Below are positions 47,604 to 55,831 of a stretch of 64,000 nt of DNA, in pieces. The notes under the pieces are model-generated. The model was not told the origin of the DNA, searched no databases, and worked only from the letters and a program-made list of their open reading frames with translations. Origin of the DNA: Candidatus Competibacter phosphatis (lineage in GTDB: Bacteria; Pseudomonadota; Gammaproteobacteria; Competibacterales; Competibacteraceae); assembly GCF_012939995.1 (NCBI RefSeq), contig NZ_SPMZ01000014.1:1-64000 (forward strand). The letters are read 5' to 3'. Numbering within the stretch: position 1 is the first letter of the stretch; every line of letters begins with the position of its first letter. The position numbers and the translations under genes were made by a program.

Positions 47604-49574
47604 ATGTTGGACGAGACGACCGCGCATGCAGAGCATATTTTGTCTGTGGTGCAGGGCACCAGGACCGAATCTTCACTGGAGGCCAGTATTGCCCGTTCCT
47701 GGATCCGCTGCGTCAACAATTACGGCCTTGACGCCGTTCATTCTCATCAGACCCAGGTACTCGAACAGATTCGTTTGCGCGAACACCAGCAACGCCTGGA
47801 TGACTTTCTGGAAATCGCTCGGATTGAAATGAATAGCCTCTATCAGCGGATCGCCGGCTCGGGCTTTGCGGTGATCCTGACCGATGGCGACGGCGTGATC
47901 GTCAATTGGATCTGCGATGCTAATTTGAGCAGACCTTTCAAGCAGGTGGGTCTGTGGCCAGGCGCCATCTGGGACGAAGAAAACGAAGGAACCAACGGTA
48001 TTGGCACCGCCCTGATCGAACAGCGCGCCCTGACCGTTCACCGCAATGAACATTTCCTTAGCCGGCATATCCAATTGACCTGCTCGGCGGCGCCGATTTT
48101 CGGTCCGCGGAACCAGTTATTGGCGGTGCTGGATATCTCCTCGGTCAGTTCCCAGGATTCCAGACAAAGCCAGTTTCATACCCTCGCGCTGGCCGCGCTG
48201 AGCGCCCGAATGATCGAACACGGGTTCTTTCTACGGGTGTTTCGCCAGCAATGGATTCTGCGTTTCCACCACCAACCGGAATTCATTGGCGGGAGCAACG
48301 AGGGCCTACTGGCTTTCGATGATGGCGGCTGCATCCTGGCCGCTAACCAGAGTGCGGCGGATCAGCTCCGACAACCGCGCCATCAACTGGTCGGCCAGCG
48401 TATCGACCGCCTTTTCGCCATCACCTTGGAGACTCTGCTCGGCCACGCCAGCGGCCAGCCCAGAACGTTGTGGCCCATCGTCGACAAGACCGGCCATCGG
48501 TTTTTTACGCTGCTGTATGGCACAGAACGACGGTCACCCAAGAGCGGTTTGCGCTTGGCGGCGGCGGAAACCGAGCCTTTGCTCCCGCCGCTGAAAACCC
48601 TGGAGGGTTTGGCCGGGAGAGACCCGCTGATGGCGTACAACGTCGATTGCGTTCGGAAGGTCATGAACAAGCGCGTCAATATTCTGCTGACTGGCGAAAC
48701 CGGTACCGGCAAGGAGGCTTTCACCAAGGCGATTCACGATGCCAGCGCACGCGCCGACAAACCTTTCGTCGCCGTGAATTGCGCCTCGATCCCGGAAACC
48801 TTGATCGAAAGCGAATTGTTTGGCTACAAATACGGAGCATTTACCGGCGCACGCCAGGAAGGCCGGCGCGGCAAGATTCTGCAAGCCCACGGCGGCACTC
48901 TGTTTCTGGACGAGATCGGTGATATGCCACCGCCTTTGCAAACCCGATTGCTGCGGGTTCTGGAAGAAAAGGAGGTGCTACCGCTCGGCAGCGATACGCC
49001 GGTGCCGGTGGATGTCTTCCTGATCAGCGCCACGCATCGCAATCTGCGGGAACACATGGCCACCGGGGCATTTCGGGAAGATCTCTTTTACCGATTGAAC
49101 GGCCTGGAATTACGCTTGCCTTCTTTGCGCGAACGCAGCGATCGGCTATTGCTGATCCGCAGTTTGCTGGCGGCGGAAAGCGACGGCGTGAGCGTGCGTG
49201 TCGCCGAAGACGCGCTGATGGCGCTGAACGCTTATTCGTGGCCGGGCAATATCCGTCAATTGCGCAATGTGCTGCGCACGGCGGTGGCGCTGTGCGATGA
49301 GCAGTGTATCCAGCTCGAAAATCTGCCGGCGGAGATTACCGGTCTGACGCCGCATGACCCAACGTGGCGCGCTTTGCGTTATGGCGCGGCGATACCGAGC
49401 AACATGGCCACGGGCGGTCTCGCGCACGCGGAGCGGGAAGCGCTGTTAAGCCAACTGGACCGTCATGGTTGGAATATCACCAATACCGCCGCGCACTTGG
49501 GTTTCAGTCGCAACACGCTATACCGCAAGATGCGCAAGCATGGCATTCAGCCGCGTGAATATCCGACGCCATAA
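47604..49574 (+). CDS. AcoR-type sigma-54-dependent transcriptional activator
   Basis: The 656-residue regulator has an N-terminal GAF-type sensor (GFAVILTDGDGVIVNW, ENEGTNGIGTALIE, about residues 80-205), a PAS-like region (about 230-310), an AAA+ domain with Walker A GETGTGKE, the sigma-54 contact loop YGAFTGA and Walker B TLFLDEIGDM, and a Fis-type helix-turn-helix (NITNTAAHLGFSRNTLYRKM). This is the AcoR architecture, which in other bacteria activates acetoin or alcohol/aldehyde catabolism. It is convergent with the mycofactocin operon (48 bp from mftB), and the aldehyde dehydrogenase in that operon is a reasonable target (inference). Confidence 0.92.
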   Translation: MLDETTAHAEHILSVVQGTRTESSLEASIARSWIRCVNNYGLDAVHSHQTQVLEQIRLREHQQRLDDFLEIARIEMNSLYQRIAGSGFAVILTDGDGVIVNWICDANLSRPFKQVGLWPGAIWDEENEGTNGIGTALIEQRALTVHRNEHFLSRHIQLTCSAAPIFGPRNQLLAVLDISSVSSQDSRQSQFHTLALAALSARMIEHGFFLRVFRQQWILRFHHQPEFIGGSNEGLLAFDDGGCILAANQSAADQLRQPRHQLVGQRIDRLFAITLETLLGHASGQPRTLWPIVDKTGHRFFTLLYGTERRSPKSGLRLAAAETEPLLPPLKTLEGLAGRDPLMAYNVDCVRKVMNKRVNILLTGETGTGKEAFTKAIHDASARADKPFVAVNCASIPETLIESELFGYKYGAFTGARQEGRRGKILQAHGGTLFLDEIGDMPPPLQTRLLRVLEEKEVLPLGSDTPVPVDVFLISATHRNLREHMATGAFREDLFYRLNGLELRLPSLRERSDRLLLIRSLLAAESDGVSVRVAEDALMALNAYSWPGNIRQLRNVLRTAVALCDEQCIQLENLPAEITGLTPHDPTWRALRYGAAIPSNMATGGLAHAEREALLSQLDRHGWNITNTAAHLGFSRNTLYRKMRKHGIQPREYPTP

Positions 49575-49621
49575 AACGGGTCAGCGCGACTTTAATCGCG
49601 TCGATGATTCCGCAGCGTCAT

Positions 49622-49909
49622 TCACGCGCCATGCGTCAAAAGACCCAATCGCTCCAATTGCGCGACCGCTTTGACCAGTGTCTCGCCGGTTGATGGCGGC
49701 ATTTCCCGAGATGTCAGGAAATCATCCAGCGTTTCCCGCAATGAGCGACAGCCATCCAGACCGTTCACGAACTCGACCGCTCGATGGGAATGCAGGAAAT
49801 ACAGGCGGCGGTTGTCGTAACGGTACACCAGACCGCCGAAGCGCTCCGGGCGGATCGCCACCCCCGGAGCCAACCGGTAGCAGGCGGCAAGTTCGACCGT
49901 TGTGTTCAT
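49622..49909 (-). CDS. mftB: Mycofactocin precursor-binding chaperone MftB
   Basis: The 95-residue protein is a small RiPP recognition element of the PqqD/MftB type: ACYRLAPGVAIRPERFGGLVYRYDNRRLYFLHSHRAVEF and a helical C-terminus. MftB binds the MftA peptide and presents it to the radical SAM enzyme MftC. Its ATG overlaps the SDR stop as ATGA. Here it is the last gene of the operon, far from mftC (about 11 kb), unlike the mftA-B-C order usual in actinobacteria. No terminator is obvious between it and the convergent regulator. Confidence 0.88.
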   Translation of the reverse strand: MNTTVELAACYRLAPGVAIRPERFGGLVYRYDNRRLYFLHSHRAVEFVNGLDGCRSLRETLDDFLTSREMPPSTGETLVKAVAQLERLGLLTHGA

Positions 49910-50715
49910 TTCAGCATTCTCCCCGCATCGATATTGAGTTTCTGCCCGGTCACGTAGCGCGCTTCACCCGAGACCAGCCATAAGGCCGCCTTGGCGACAT
50001 CTTCCACGTCGATCAGTTTGACCGGCAGGGCGTTGCCATGGCGGATGAATTCGACCAGATCCTCCGTCGCCATGTCGGCGGCCTGGGCCATACCGGTGAT
50101 GATGTCGGTATCGACGGCAGTGGGATGCAGCGTGTTGACGGTAATGTGGTGCGGCGCGAGTTCATGCGCCAGCGAATTGGCCAGTCCGACGACGCCCCAT
50201 TTCGACGCGCAATAATGGGCCATGCCCGGTTCACCGCGCAGACCGGCGACCGACGAGGTCATGACGATGCTGCCGCCCGTTCCCTGAGCCAACATCCGTG
50301 GGACGACGTATTTCACCGCCAGCCAATAGCCCTTGAGATTGACGTCGAGCATCATGTCCCACCATTCCTCGGTGATGTCCCAGGTCAGAGCCATATCGGC
50401 GATGCCGGCATTGCAGATCAGGATATCGATGTGCCCGAAAGTCGCTATCGTCTTCTCGACGGCGGCGGCCATCGCCGCGCTATCACGGACATCGGCGACC
50501 AGCTCCAACGCTTGGCGTCCGTATTCCCGCACCTGTCGGACGGTTTCCTCCAGGTCGCTGCGCATCGCTAGCGAATAGCGCGGATAGGGAAGATCGCGGC
50601 AGATGTCCAGCGCCGCGATATCGGCCCCCTCGCGGGCCATCAGCACGGCGTGCGCCCGGCCTTGGCCACGCGCCGCGCCGGTAATGAAAGCGACTTTGCC
50701 TTCCAGTTTGCCCAT
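49906..50715 (-). CDS. Mycofactocin-coupled SDR family oxidoreductase
   Basis: The 269-residue Rossmann enzyme has GAARGQGRAHAV (dinucleotide loop), NAG, and the catalytic YCASK with upstream Ser (SIVMTSSVAGLRGE). After strand 2 it carries the insert DICRDLPYPRYSLAMRSDLE, which marks the mycofactocin-type SDR families with a tightly bound, non-exchangeable nicotinamide re-oxidised by mycofactocin. The substrate is unknown; alcohols or hydroxy compounds are typical. It overlaps mftB by 4 bp and follows mftA. Confidence 0.88.
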   Translation of the reverse strand: MGKLEGKVAFITGAARGQGRAHAVLMAREGADIAALDICRDLPYPRYSLAMRSDLEETVRQVREYGRQALELVADVRDSAAMAAAVEKTIATFGHIDILICNAGIADMALTWDITEEWWDMMLDVNLKGYWLAVKYVVPRMLAQGTGGSIVMTSSVAGLRGEPGMAHYCASKWGVVGLANSLAHELAPHHITVNTLHPTAVDTDIITGMAQAADMATEDLVEFIRHGNALPVKLIDVEDVAKAALWLVSGEARYVTGQKLNIDAGRMLK

Positions 50716-50758
50716 TTGCCCCGCCTTTCACGGTTTAATGAACCACGACAATCAGTTG

Positions 50759-50788
50759 GCTGACCGGCCCTTGCAGGCATCGGTCAGC
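50759..50788 (-). promoter_or_regulatory. Hairpin between mftA and the SDR gene
   Basis: Perfect 8-bp arms GCTGACCG (50759-50766) and CGGTCAGC (50781-50788) with a 14-nt loop lie 8 bp past the mftA stop. No T tract follows on the minus strand, so rather than full termination it may protect the mftA 3' end or attenuate downstream expression, allowing excess precursor peptide. Confidence 0.5.
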
Positions 50789-50795
50789 GCCGATC

Positions 50796-50978
50796 TCAAT
50801 AAACGCCGCACATACCGTCGATACTGACTTCTTCGATCAGCAATTCTTCCGTGACCTCCGGCAGTTCCACCGCAGGTTCGGGATGCCGCGCCAACGCCTC
50901 GGCAATCGGCGTGATTTCCGCGACGGGCGCCGCGTGGAGAGTGGACGTTTCGGGGCGTTGCTCGACAGGAATGAACAT
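50796..50978 (-). CDS. mftA: Mycofactocin precursor peptide MftA
   Basis: The 60-residue peptide ends in IEEVSIDGMCGVY, the invariant C-terminus of mycofactocin precursors. MftC decarboxylates and crosslinks the last Val-Tyr, MftE releases the modified dipeptide, and later steps give the redox cofactor. The leader (EQRPETSTLHAAPVAEITP) is variable, as usual. AAGGAG lies 9 nt before ATG 50978. A longer open frame upstream is the shadow of mftF. A 77-bp gap to mftF and the hairpin after it suggest it has its own expression control. Confidence 0.97.
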   Translation of the reverse strand: MFIPVEQRPETSTLHAAPVAEITPIAEALARHPEPAVELPEVTEELLIEEVSIDGMCGVY

Positions 50979-51055
50979 CGGGATGATCTCCTTCAGGTTG
51001 ACGATGCACAGGGATACGACAACGGTAAAACGCGGCGGGGATTGATCATGATCGA

Positions 51056-52603
51056 TTATCTCCGCCAGATCAGGCGCGGCAGCAGCGGACGCAAGATGCG
51101 CCGTTGCCGACAGCCGCGCCAGAGTCCCACTTGATACGCGGCCAGTTCCAGGCCATACAGGCCGATAAAGACCAGTAGGGACAATTGGGGTCGTAGCCGC
51201 CGGTGATCGGCCAGCGGCGCGACGATGAGCAACAGGAGGATGGCGGGCAGCCCAGACGGCTGTATCCCGCCGATAACAAGCAGCGGCAGGCTGTAATAAC
51301 GGACGGCATTGGCGCTCAGGTGATATAGCGCCGCCGCATGTTCGCGGCCTAGCGCGACGGCGACTCGACCGATGGACAGCGTGACCCCGACGCGCCGCAG
51401 CTCCCGCTGTTTTTTCGTCAGTTCCGCGCTGAACAGACCCAGGGCAACCGCCGCTGGTCCCAGTCCCCAGAATCCGAACCACGGCGTGAGCATCACGCTC
51501 AGCAGCAACAACAGGCCGACGCGCGGCAGGTGCATCACTCGCCGACCTTCGGGATAGCGTTGCTGCAAATCGGCTTCGGAGGAACCGTAATCGGCGCGGC
51601 GGCGCAACCAGTCACCCCAGCGCACGCGATGGTCGTGCACGACTCGGCCGGCGGGGACATACCAGGCACGATGCCCGTTTCGCAAGGTGCGCCAGATGAA
51701 ATCCACGTCTTCGCCGACCCGCAGCGTTGCGTCGAAGCCGCCATGCGCCAGCAGCACATCACGCCGCACCAATAGATTGCAGGTCGGCAGATAGGACACG
51801 GCGGCATTCGGAGTGACTTCCGTTTCCGTCGCGCCCATATCCAACGGCGAGCGCACCGCTTCGAACGCGGCCACCGCGCCCCGTGCTGGCGGAGCGACGA
51901 CCCGACCACCGATCATGGCGACCGACGGGCCGTCCAGATAGGGCAGCAAGCCTCGCAGCCAATCGGGTTCGGCTACGCAGTCGTTGTCGATGAACGCCAG
52001 CACCGTACCGCTCGCCATGGTCGCCGCCAGATTGCGGGCAGCGGATTGGCCGATGTTGCGTTCCTGGCGTAACAACCGGATCGGCAAATCGTGCAACGCT
52101 TCGGCCAACGGTGGCGTGGAGGCATCGTCCACCACGATGATTTCACGGCGGTCAGCGGGATAATCCAGCGTCAGCAAGGAGCGCACGCAGCGGCGCGTGG
52201 CCTCGGCGCGACCGTGCGCCGGGACGATGATCGAAACTGTCGGCCAGACGGCCACCTCCGCCGGATGGCGGATCAACAATCGGTGGCGCAACAGCCTGTC
52301 CAAAAATGCGGTGATAGCCGCTGGCGTCATGCCGGGAACGCTGGCCGCCAGTTCGGCGACACCGCGAGGTTGCCGCAACGCGCCGAGCAACGTCGTGGCC
52401 TGCCGATTCAGGCGCAGCGCCAGCAACGGGCGCAGGCACAGCAACAGACCGCCTCGCTCGTCGGCCACGACGGACAGATTGGGTTGCAAGGCATAGCGCG
52501 CCGGTTGAGCTGGCGGTGGGGTAGGCAACGAGGCGATGGCGGCACCGCCGGTATCGCCTCGCCTTTCCGCCCATTTCACGCTGGGTTGGGTTGCAGGAGC
52601 CAT
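51056..52603 (-). CDS. mftF: Mycofactocin glycosyltransferase MftF
   Basis: The 515-residue protein has an N-terminal PqqD/MftB-like region (ARYALQPNLSVVADERGGLLL to about residue 125), a family 2 glycosyltransferase domain (VSIIVPAHGRAEATRRCVRSL, VVDDAST, FIDNDCVAEPDWL, GEDVDFIWR) and C-terminal membrane helices (about 365-490). MftF adds glucose units to premycofactocin. ATG 52603 overlaps mftE by 28 bp; an upstream longer frame is the mftE/etfB shadow. Confidence 0.92.
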   Translation of the reverse strand: MAPATQPSVKWAERRGDTGGAAIASLPTPPPAQPARYALQPNLSVVADERGGLLLCLRPLLALRLNRQATTLLGALRQPRGVAELAASVPGMTPAAITAFLDRLLRHRLLIRHPAEVAVWPTVSIIVPAHGRAEATRRCVRSLLTLDYPADRREIIVVDDASTPPLAEALHDLPIRLLRQERNIGQSAARNLAATMASGTVLAFIDNDCVAEPDWLRGLLPYLDGPSVAMIGGRVVAPPARGAVAAFEAVRSPLDMGATETEVTPNAAVSYLPTCNLLVRRDVLLAHGGFDATLRVGEDVDFIWRTLRNGHRAWYVPAGRVVHDHRVRWGDWLRRRADYGSSEADLQQRYPEGRRVMHLPRVGLLLLLSVMLTPWFGFWGLGPAAVALGLFSAELTKKQRELRRVGVTLSIGRVAVALGREHAAALYHLSANAVRYYSLPLLVIGGIQPSGLPAILLLLIVAPLADHRRLRPQLSLLVFIGLYGLELAAYQVGLWRGCRQRRILRPLLPRLIWRR

Positions 52604-53370
52604 TGTCGCCACGCCGCCTCGTAACACACAACTTGTGCCGCCAGATAACATTCGCCCCGGCTCGCGTTCGCCGAGCGAGGATCGCCCACCACGCCGGTTG
52701 CCGTCAGCGCCCGCGTCCCGTTTGCGACCAAGGTTGCCAATGCCGCGTCCATATCGCCGGTATGGCCGGGTGCGGCTCGATCCATGCGCACCTGTTCCGG
52801 GTGCAGACGCAGCAGTTCCGAAGTTTCCCATTCGCCGGCGTGCAAGCCGAGGGCATTGAACGGCAAACCCGCCTCTGTAGCGATGGTCAGCACCGCCTCG
52901 CCGCAGATCGTCATGGCGTCGGGAATCCACACCGCCAACGCCGGCAACTCCCGCCGCAAGCGCGTCTCCGCCAACGCCAGTGCCCGTCCGTTGCCGCCAT
53001 GCGCCGACAACACCACCAAGCGCCGCACACCCCAATCGATCATGCACCGGGCGCAGTCCACGATCACCGCCGCCAGCGTTTCCGCCTCCAGACTCAACAG
53101 GCCGGCAAACCCGCCGTGCTCGTCGGAACAACCGATCGGGATGACGGGCGCGACCAACGCCGGCAAACGTTCCGCCAGGCGCTCGGCCAACGCCGCCGCT
53201 CGGTGAGTATCGGTGCCCAAGGGCAAATGCGGGCCGTGTTGCTCGGTCGCGCCCAATGGCAGAATCACCGTCGTCATGCCCGCAGCAACGGCTTGCGCCA
53301 CATCCGGCCAGCTCGATTCGGCCAGTCGCCGGGTATTCAAGTCGGCTGTTCCAGGAAACCGCGTTGGCAC
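52576..53370 (-). CDS. mftE: Mycofactocin peptidase MftE (creatininase family)
   Basis: The 264-residue protein has the creatininase fold with metal ligands in LPLGATEQHGPHLPLGTD, GCSDEHGGFAG, LSAHGGNGRA and AGEWETS. MftE cuts the modified Val-Tyr unit from the MftA core to give AHDP. The start is uncertain: GTG 53370 overlaps etfB by 34 bp, and TTG 53340 overlaps it by 4 bp (TTGA) and would begin at LNTRRLAES. Both leave the domain whole. Confidence 0.92.
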   Translation of the reverse strand: MPTRFPGTADLNTRRLAESSWPDVAQAVAAGMTTVILPLGATEQHGPHLPLGTDTHRAAALAERLAERLPALVAPVIPIGCSDEHGGFAGLLSLEAETLAAVIVDCARCMIDWGVRRLVVLSAHGGNGRALALAETRLRRELPALAVWIPDAMTICGEAVLTIATEAGLPFNALGLHAGEWETSELLRLHPEQVRMDRAAPGHTGDMDAALATLVANGTRALTATGVVGDPRSANASRGECYLAAQVVCYEAAWRQWLLQPNPA

Positions 53371-54209
53371 AAGAACGCGATGATGGCGTCGGCCTGCTGT
53401 TCCGGCGTACCACTTTCCAGGATTTTCCCCGCCTTGCCGGCAACCCCGGCGGACATGATCTGGGCGACCCGTTCCTGCACCGATCCGCCGACATCCGGGG
53501 TAAACATCATCCGTGCCCGTGGACGCGGCGGCATGACTTCATGCAAGGTCATCGCCGGGAAGTGCAAGTCCTGTGGTGACAAGCCCAATTCCTCCAGCCC
53601 GTACAGCGGAATCGGGGTGTATTTGACCCGCATCAAGTTCGGCAGGCTGGCTTGGCGCAGATGCACCAGACCAGTTTCCAATCCCAGGATCGCCGGCAGG
53701 GTGACTTCGCTTTCGGCCCGCGCCCCGCGCGCCAGCCGCCGCCGCGCCCGCAACCGTCCCGACTGGATCTCGAACTGGGTGACATCGGTAACGACCGGCC
53801 AGTCCAGATGCTCGGCCAACAGCGCCGGCACGGTGCCCGATCCGCGATCCACGCTATGCCCGCCGCACAACACCAGATCGGGAAGCGCTTTGACTCGCAG
53901 CGCCGCCGCCAGCAGCGTCGTGGTTACGATGGGTTTGAGACTGCCGAGCGCATCATCCCACACGCGCAGCGCCGCATCGGCGCCCGCCGCCAGCGCGTCT
54001 TGTAACAAGCGATCCGCCTCGATCGGCCCCACGCTGAACACGGTCACGGTGCCATCGGGCGGTCGCAGCCGCAACGCCAGCTCCAGAGCGCTCTCGTCGG
54101 CGGGATTCATCATGTACAGCACGCGACCGATATCGATCATCCCGGTCAGCGGATCGACCTCGATGGTGCTGGGGTCGGGGACGTATTTAAGACAGACCGC
54201 GATACGCAT
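53337..54209 (-). CDS. etfB: Electron transfer flavoprotein, beta subunit
   Basis: The 290-residue protein matches EtfB/FixA: MRIAVCLKYVPDPSTIEVDP, MNPADESALELALRLRP, LVLCGGHSVDRGSGTVPALLAE and PAILGLETGLVHLRQASLPN. With EtfA it forms a FAD- and AMP-binding (or, in bifurcating types, two-FAD) electron carrier. It lies 12 bp after the ferredoxin gene and runs into mftE, so it belongs to the mycofactocin operon. Members of this kind have been noted beside mycofactocin genes. Confidence 0.9.
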   Translation of the reverse strand: MRIAVCLKYVPDPSTIEVDPLTGMIDIGRVLYMMNPADESALELALRLRPPDGTVTVFSVGPIEADRLLQDALAAGADAALRVWDDALGSLKPIVTTTLLAAALRVKALPDLVLCGGHSVDRGSGTVPALLAEHLDWPVVTDVTQFEIQSGRLRARRRLARGARAESEVTLPAILGLETGLVHLRQASLPNLMRVKYTPIPLYGLEELGLSPQDLHFPAMTLHEVMPPRPRARMMFTPDVGGSVQERVAQIMSAGVAGKAGKILESGTPEQQADAIIAFLCQRGFLEQPT

Positions 54210-54221
54210 GAGTCAACCCCT

Positions 54222-54503
54222 CTAGGACTCCCGGAACGTGACCCCATAACCACCATCGGGATAGGACCAGCGAATGGCACCTTCCTGGTTGCAGGCGATA
54301 TAACAGGTGCCGCATTCAAAGCATTGTTCGTAATTGAACAGAATGCCGCCGTCGTCCAGCGGGACGAACAGGTTGGCCGGACAGACGTAGACGCAGGCAT
54401 GAACCGAGCATTCGTTGCGGCAGATTTCCGAGTTCACGACGATATGCGGGGTCGCGCCCACTCGGAAGCGTACCGTGCGCATCTTCTCTTCATGGGTGGT
54501 CAT
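54222..54503 (-). CDS. fixX: FixX-like ferredoxin
   Basis: From the ATG overlapping the fixC stop (TGATG at 54503) the product is 93 residues; an ATG six bases upstream is also possible. It carries a C-x2-C-x2-C-x3-C cluster motif (CFECGTCYIAC) and an earlier Cys set (CRNECSVHACVYVCP), as in FixX/ETF-QO ferredoxin modules, with IRWSYPDGGYGV at the end. It should hold a 4Fe-4S cluster and work with the FixC-like protein to pass electrons to quinone. Confidence 0.9.
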   Translation of the reverse strand: MTTHEEKMRTVRFRVGATPHIVVNSEICRNECSVHACVYVCPANLFVPLDDGGILFNYEQCFECGTCYIACNQEGAIRWSYPDGGYGVTFRES

Positions 54504-55831
54504 CACCATAGATAAGCCCTCGCCACTTGGTAGACATCGCGGAGCAATTGCCCCGGCTTGATCGAAGACTGACGGACCATCCGGTAGGCCAGCGGCAGAA
54601 TCTTCCGCTTGGGCGCACCGTCCACCCGAAAGATTTGTTCCATACCTTGCGCGACCATTTCGGGATAAAGATTTTGCAGGCGCGGCCCGTTGACGAAGGA
54701 TGGCGCATGACGATAGGCGCGAAAATCGGTGGAAACGTGGCGCTGCTTCAGGTTTTTTTGATAAACCGAGAGGGTGCGAGCGGAGAAATTTCCCTTTTGG
54801 CAGGCGAGGATCGCCGTTTCCGCCGCCGCCAAGCCGGATTGCATCGCGTAGTTCATGCCTTCCAGATACAGGCCGGCGGCCAGACAGAAACCCGCCGCGT
54901 CGCCGGCGACCAGCATCCCGTCGGTGTACAGCTTCGGTTTCATCGCCCAGCCGCTTTCGGGAATCAGGTGGGCCGAGTACTCGCGCAGTTTGCCGCCGCG
55001 CACCAGCGGCGCGACCGCCGGATGCGCCTTGAACCGCTCCAGCAGTTCGTAGGGCCGCTTGCGTCGCTCGACCAGCGACGATACTTGGCCGATCACGCCC
55101 AGCGATAGTGAATCCCGGTTGGTGTAGAGAAACGCACCGCCGTGGACATCCTCGGTAATTGCACCGAGATATTCGTAAGCGATCCCGTCGTTGTCGGTGA
55201 GATGAAAGCGATCCTGAATGATCGCCGGGTCCAGCCCGAGCACTTCCTTGACTCCCAGCGACAGTTCGTGCGGGTGAAATTCGCGTTGCAAACCCGCTTT
55301 CTTCGCCAGGAAGGAATTGACTCCATCGCAAGCGATCACCACCTTTCCGTAAATTTCGCCCTGTTCGCGACGCACGCGAACCCCGACGATGCGGCCGTTT
55401 TCCCGCAGCACGTCATCGACGACCGCCGAGGTCAACACGAAGGCGCCCGCCGCTTCGGCCTGCGCCGCCAACCAACGGTCGAACTTGGGCCGCAATACCG
55501 TAAAGCCGTTGTAGGGGGCGGTGGCGAAACCGGCACCGGCGCAACGGAAGTCGAGCGCCACGGCGGTGGTCGGCGACATGAAGGCGATGTCGCGGCGGCA
55601 AACAGGACGCTCCACCGGCGCTTGTTCCCACCAGTTGGGAATCAGTTCGTTGAGAATGGCGCTGCCGTAAAACACCGCGCCGGAGACGTTTTTCGCACCG
55701 GGATACTCACCGCGCTCCAGCAGCAGCACCTTGAGGCCGGCCCGGGCGACGAGCAAGGCGGCGGCACTGCCGGCTGGTCCCGCACCGACGACGATGACAT
55801 CGAACTGTTGGTTGGCGGGATGCGTGGTCAT
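54503..55831 (-). CDS. fixC: FixC-like ETF:quinone oxidoreductase flavoprotein
   Basis: The 442-residue FAD protein starts with VIVVGAGPAGSAAALLVARAG (dinucleotide fold) and has YPGAKNVSGAVFYGS, LVAGDAAGF and GLYLEGMNYAMQSG, as in FixC and the flavin domain of ETF-QO. Together with FixX it replaces the single-chain ETF-QO. It overlaps etfA by 4 bp (ATGA) and fixX by 1 bp. Membrane binding would be peripheral. In this setting it probably takes electrons from EtfAB to ubiquinone. Confidence 0.92.
   Translation of the reverse strand: MTTHPANQQFDVIVVGAGPAGSAAALLVARAGLKVLLLERGEYPGAKNVSGAVFYGSAILNELIPNWWEQAPVERPVCRRDIAFMSPTTAVALDFRCAGAGFATAPYNGFTVLRPKFDRWLAAQAEAAGAFVLTSAVVDDVLRENGRIVGVRVRREQGEIYGKVVIACDGVNSFLAKKAGLQREFHPHELSLGVKEVLGLDPAIIQDRFHLTDNDGIAYEYLGAITEDVHGGAFLYTNRDSLSLGVIGQVSSLVERRKRPYELLERFKAHPAVAPLVRGGKLREYSAHLIPESGWAMKPKLYTDGMLVAGDAAGFCLAAGLYLEGMNYAMQSGLAAAETAILACQKGNFSARTLSVYQKNLKQRHVSTDFRAYRHAPSFVNGPRLQNLYPEMVAQGMEQIFRVDGAPKRKILPLAYRMVRQSSIKPGQLLRDVYQVARAYLW

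Noticed and set aside
51041-51056. GATCATGATC palindrome between mftF and mftA as an operator
   Set aside because: It is short, overlaps the mftF stop region, and is not repeated elsewhere in the cluster.
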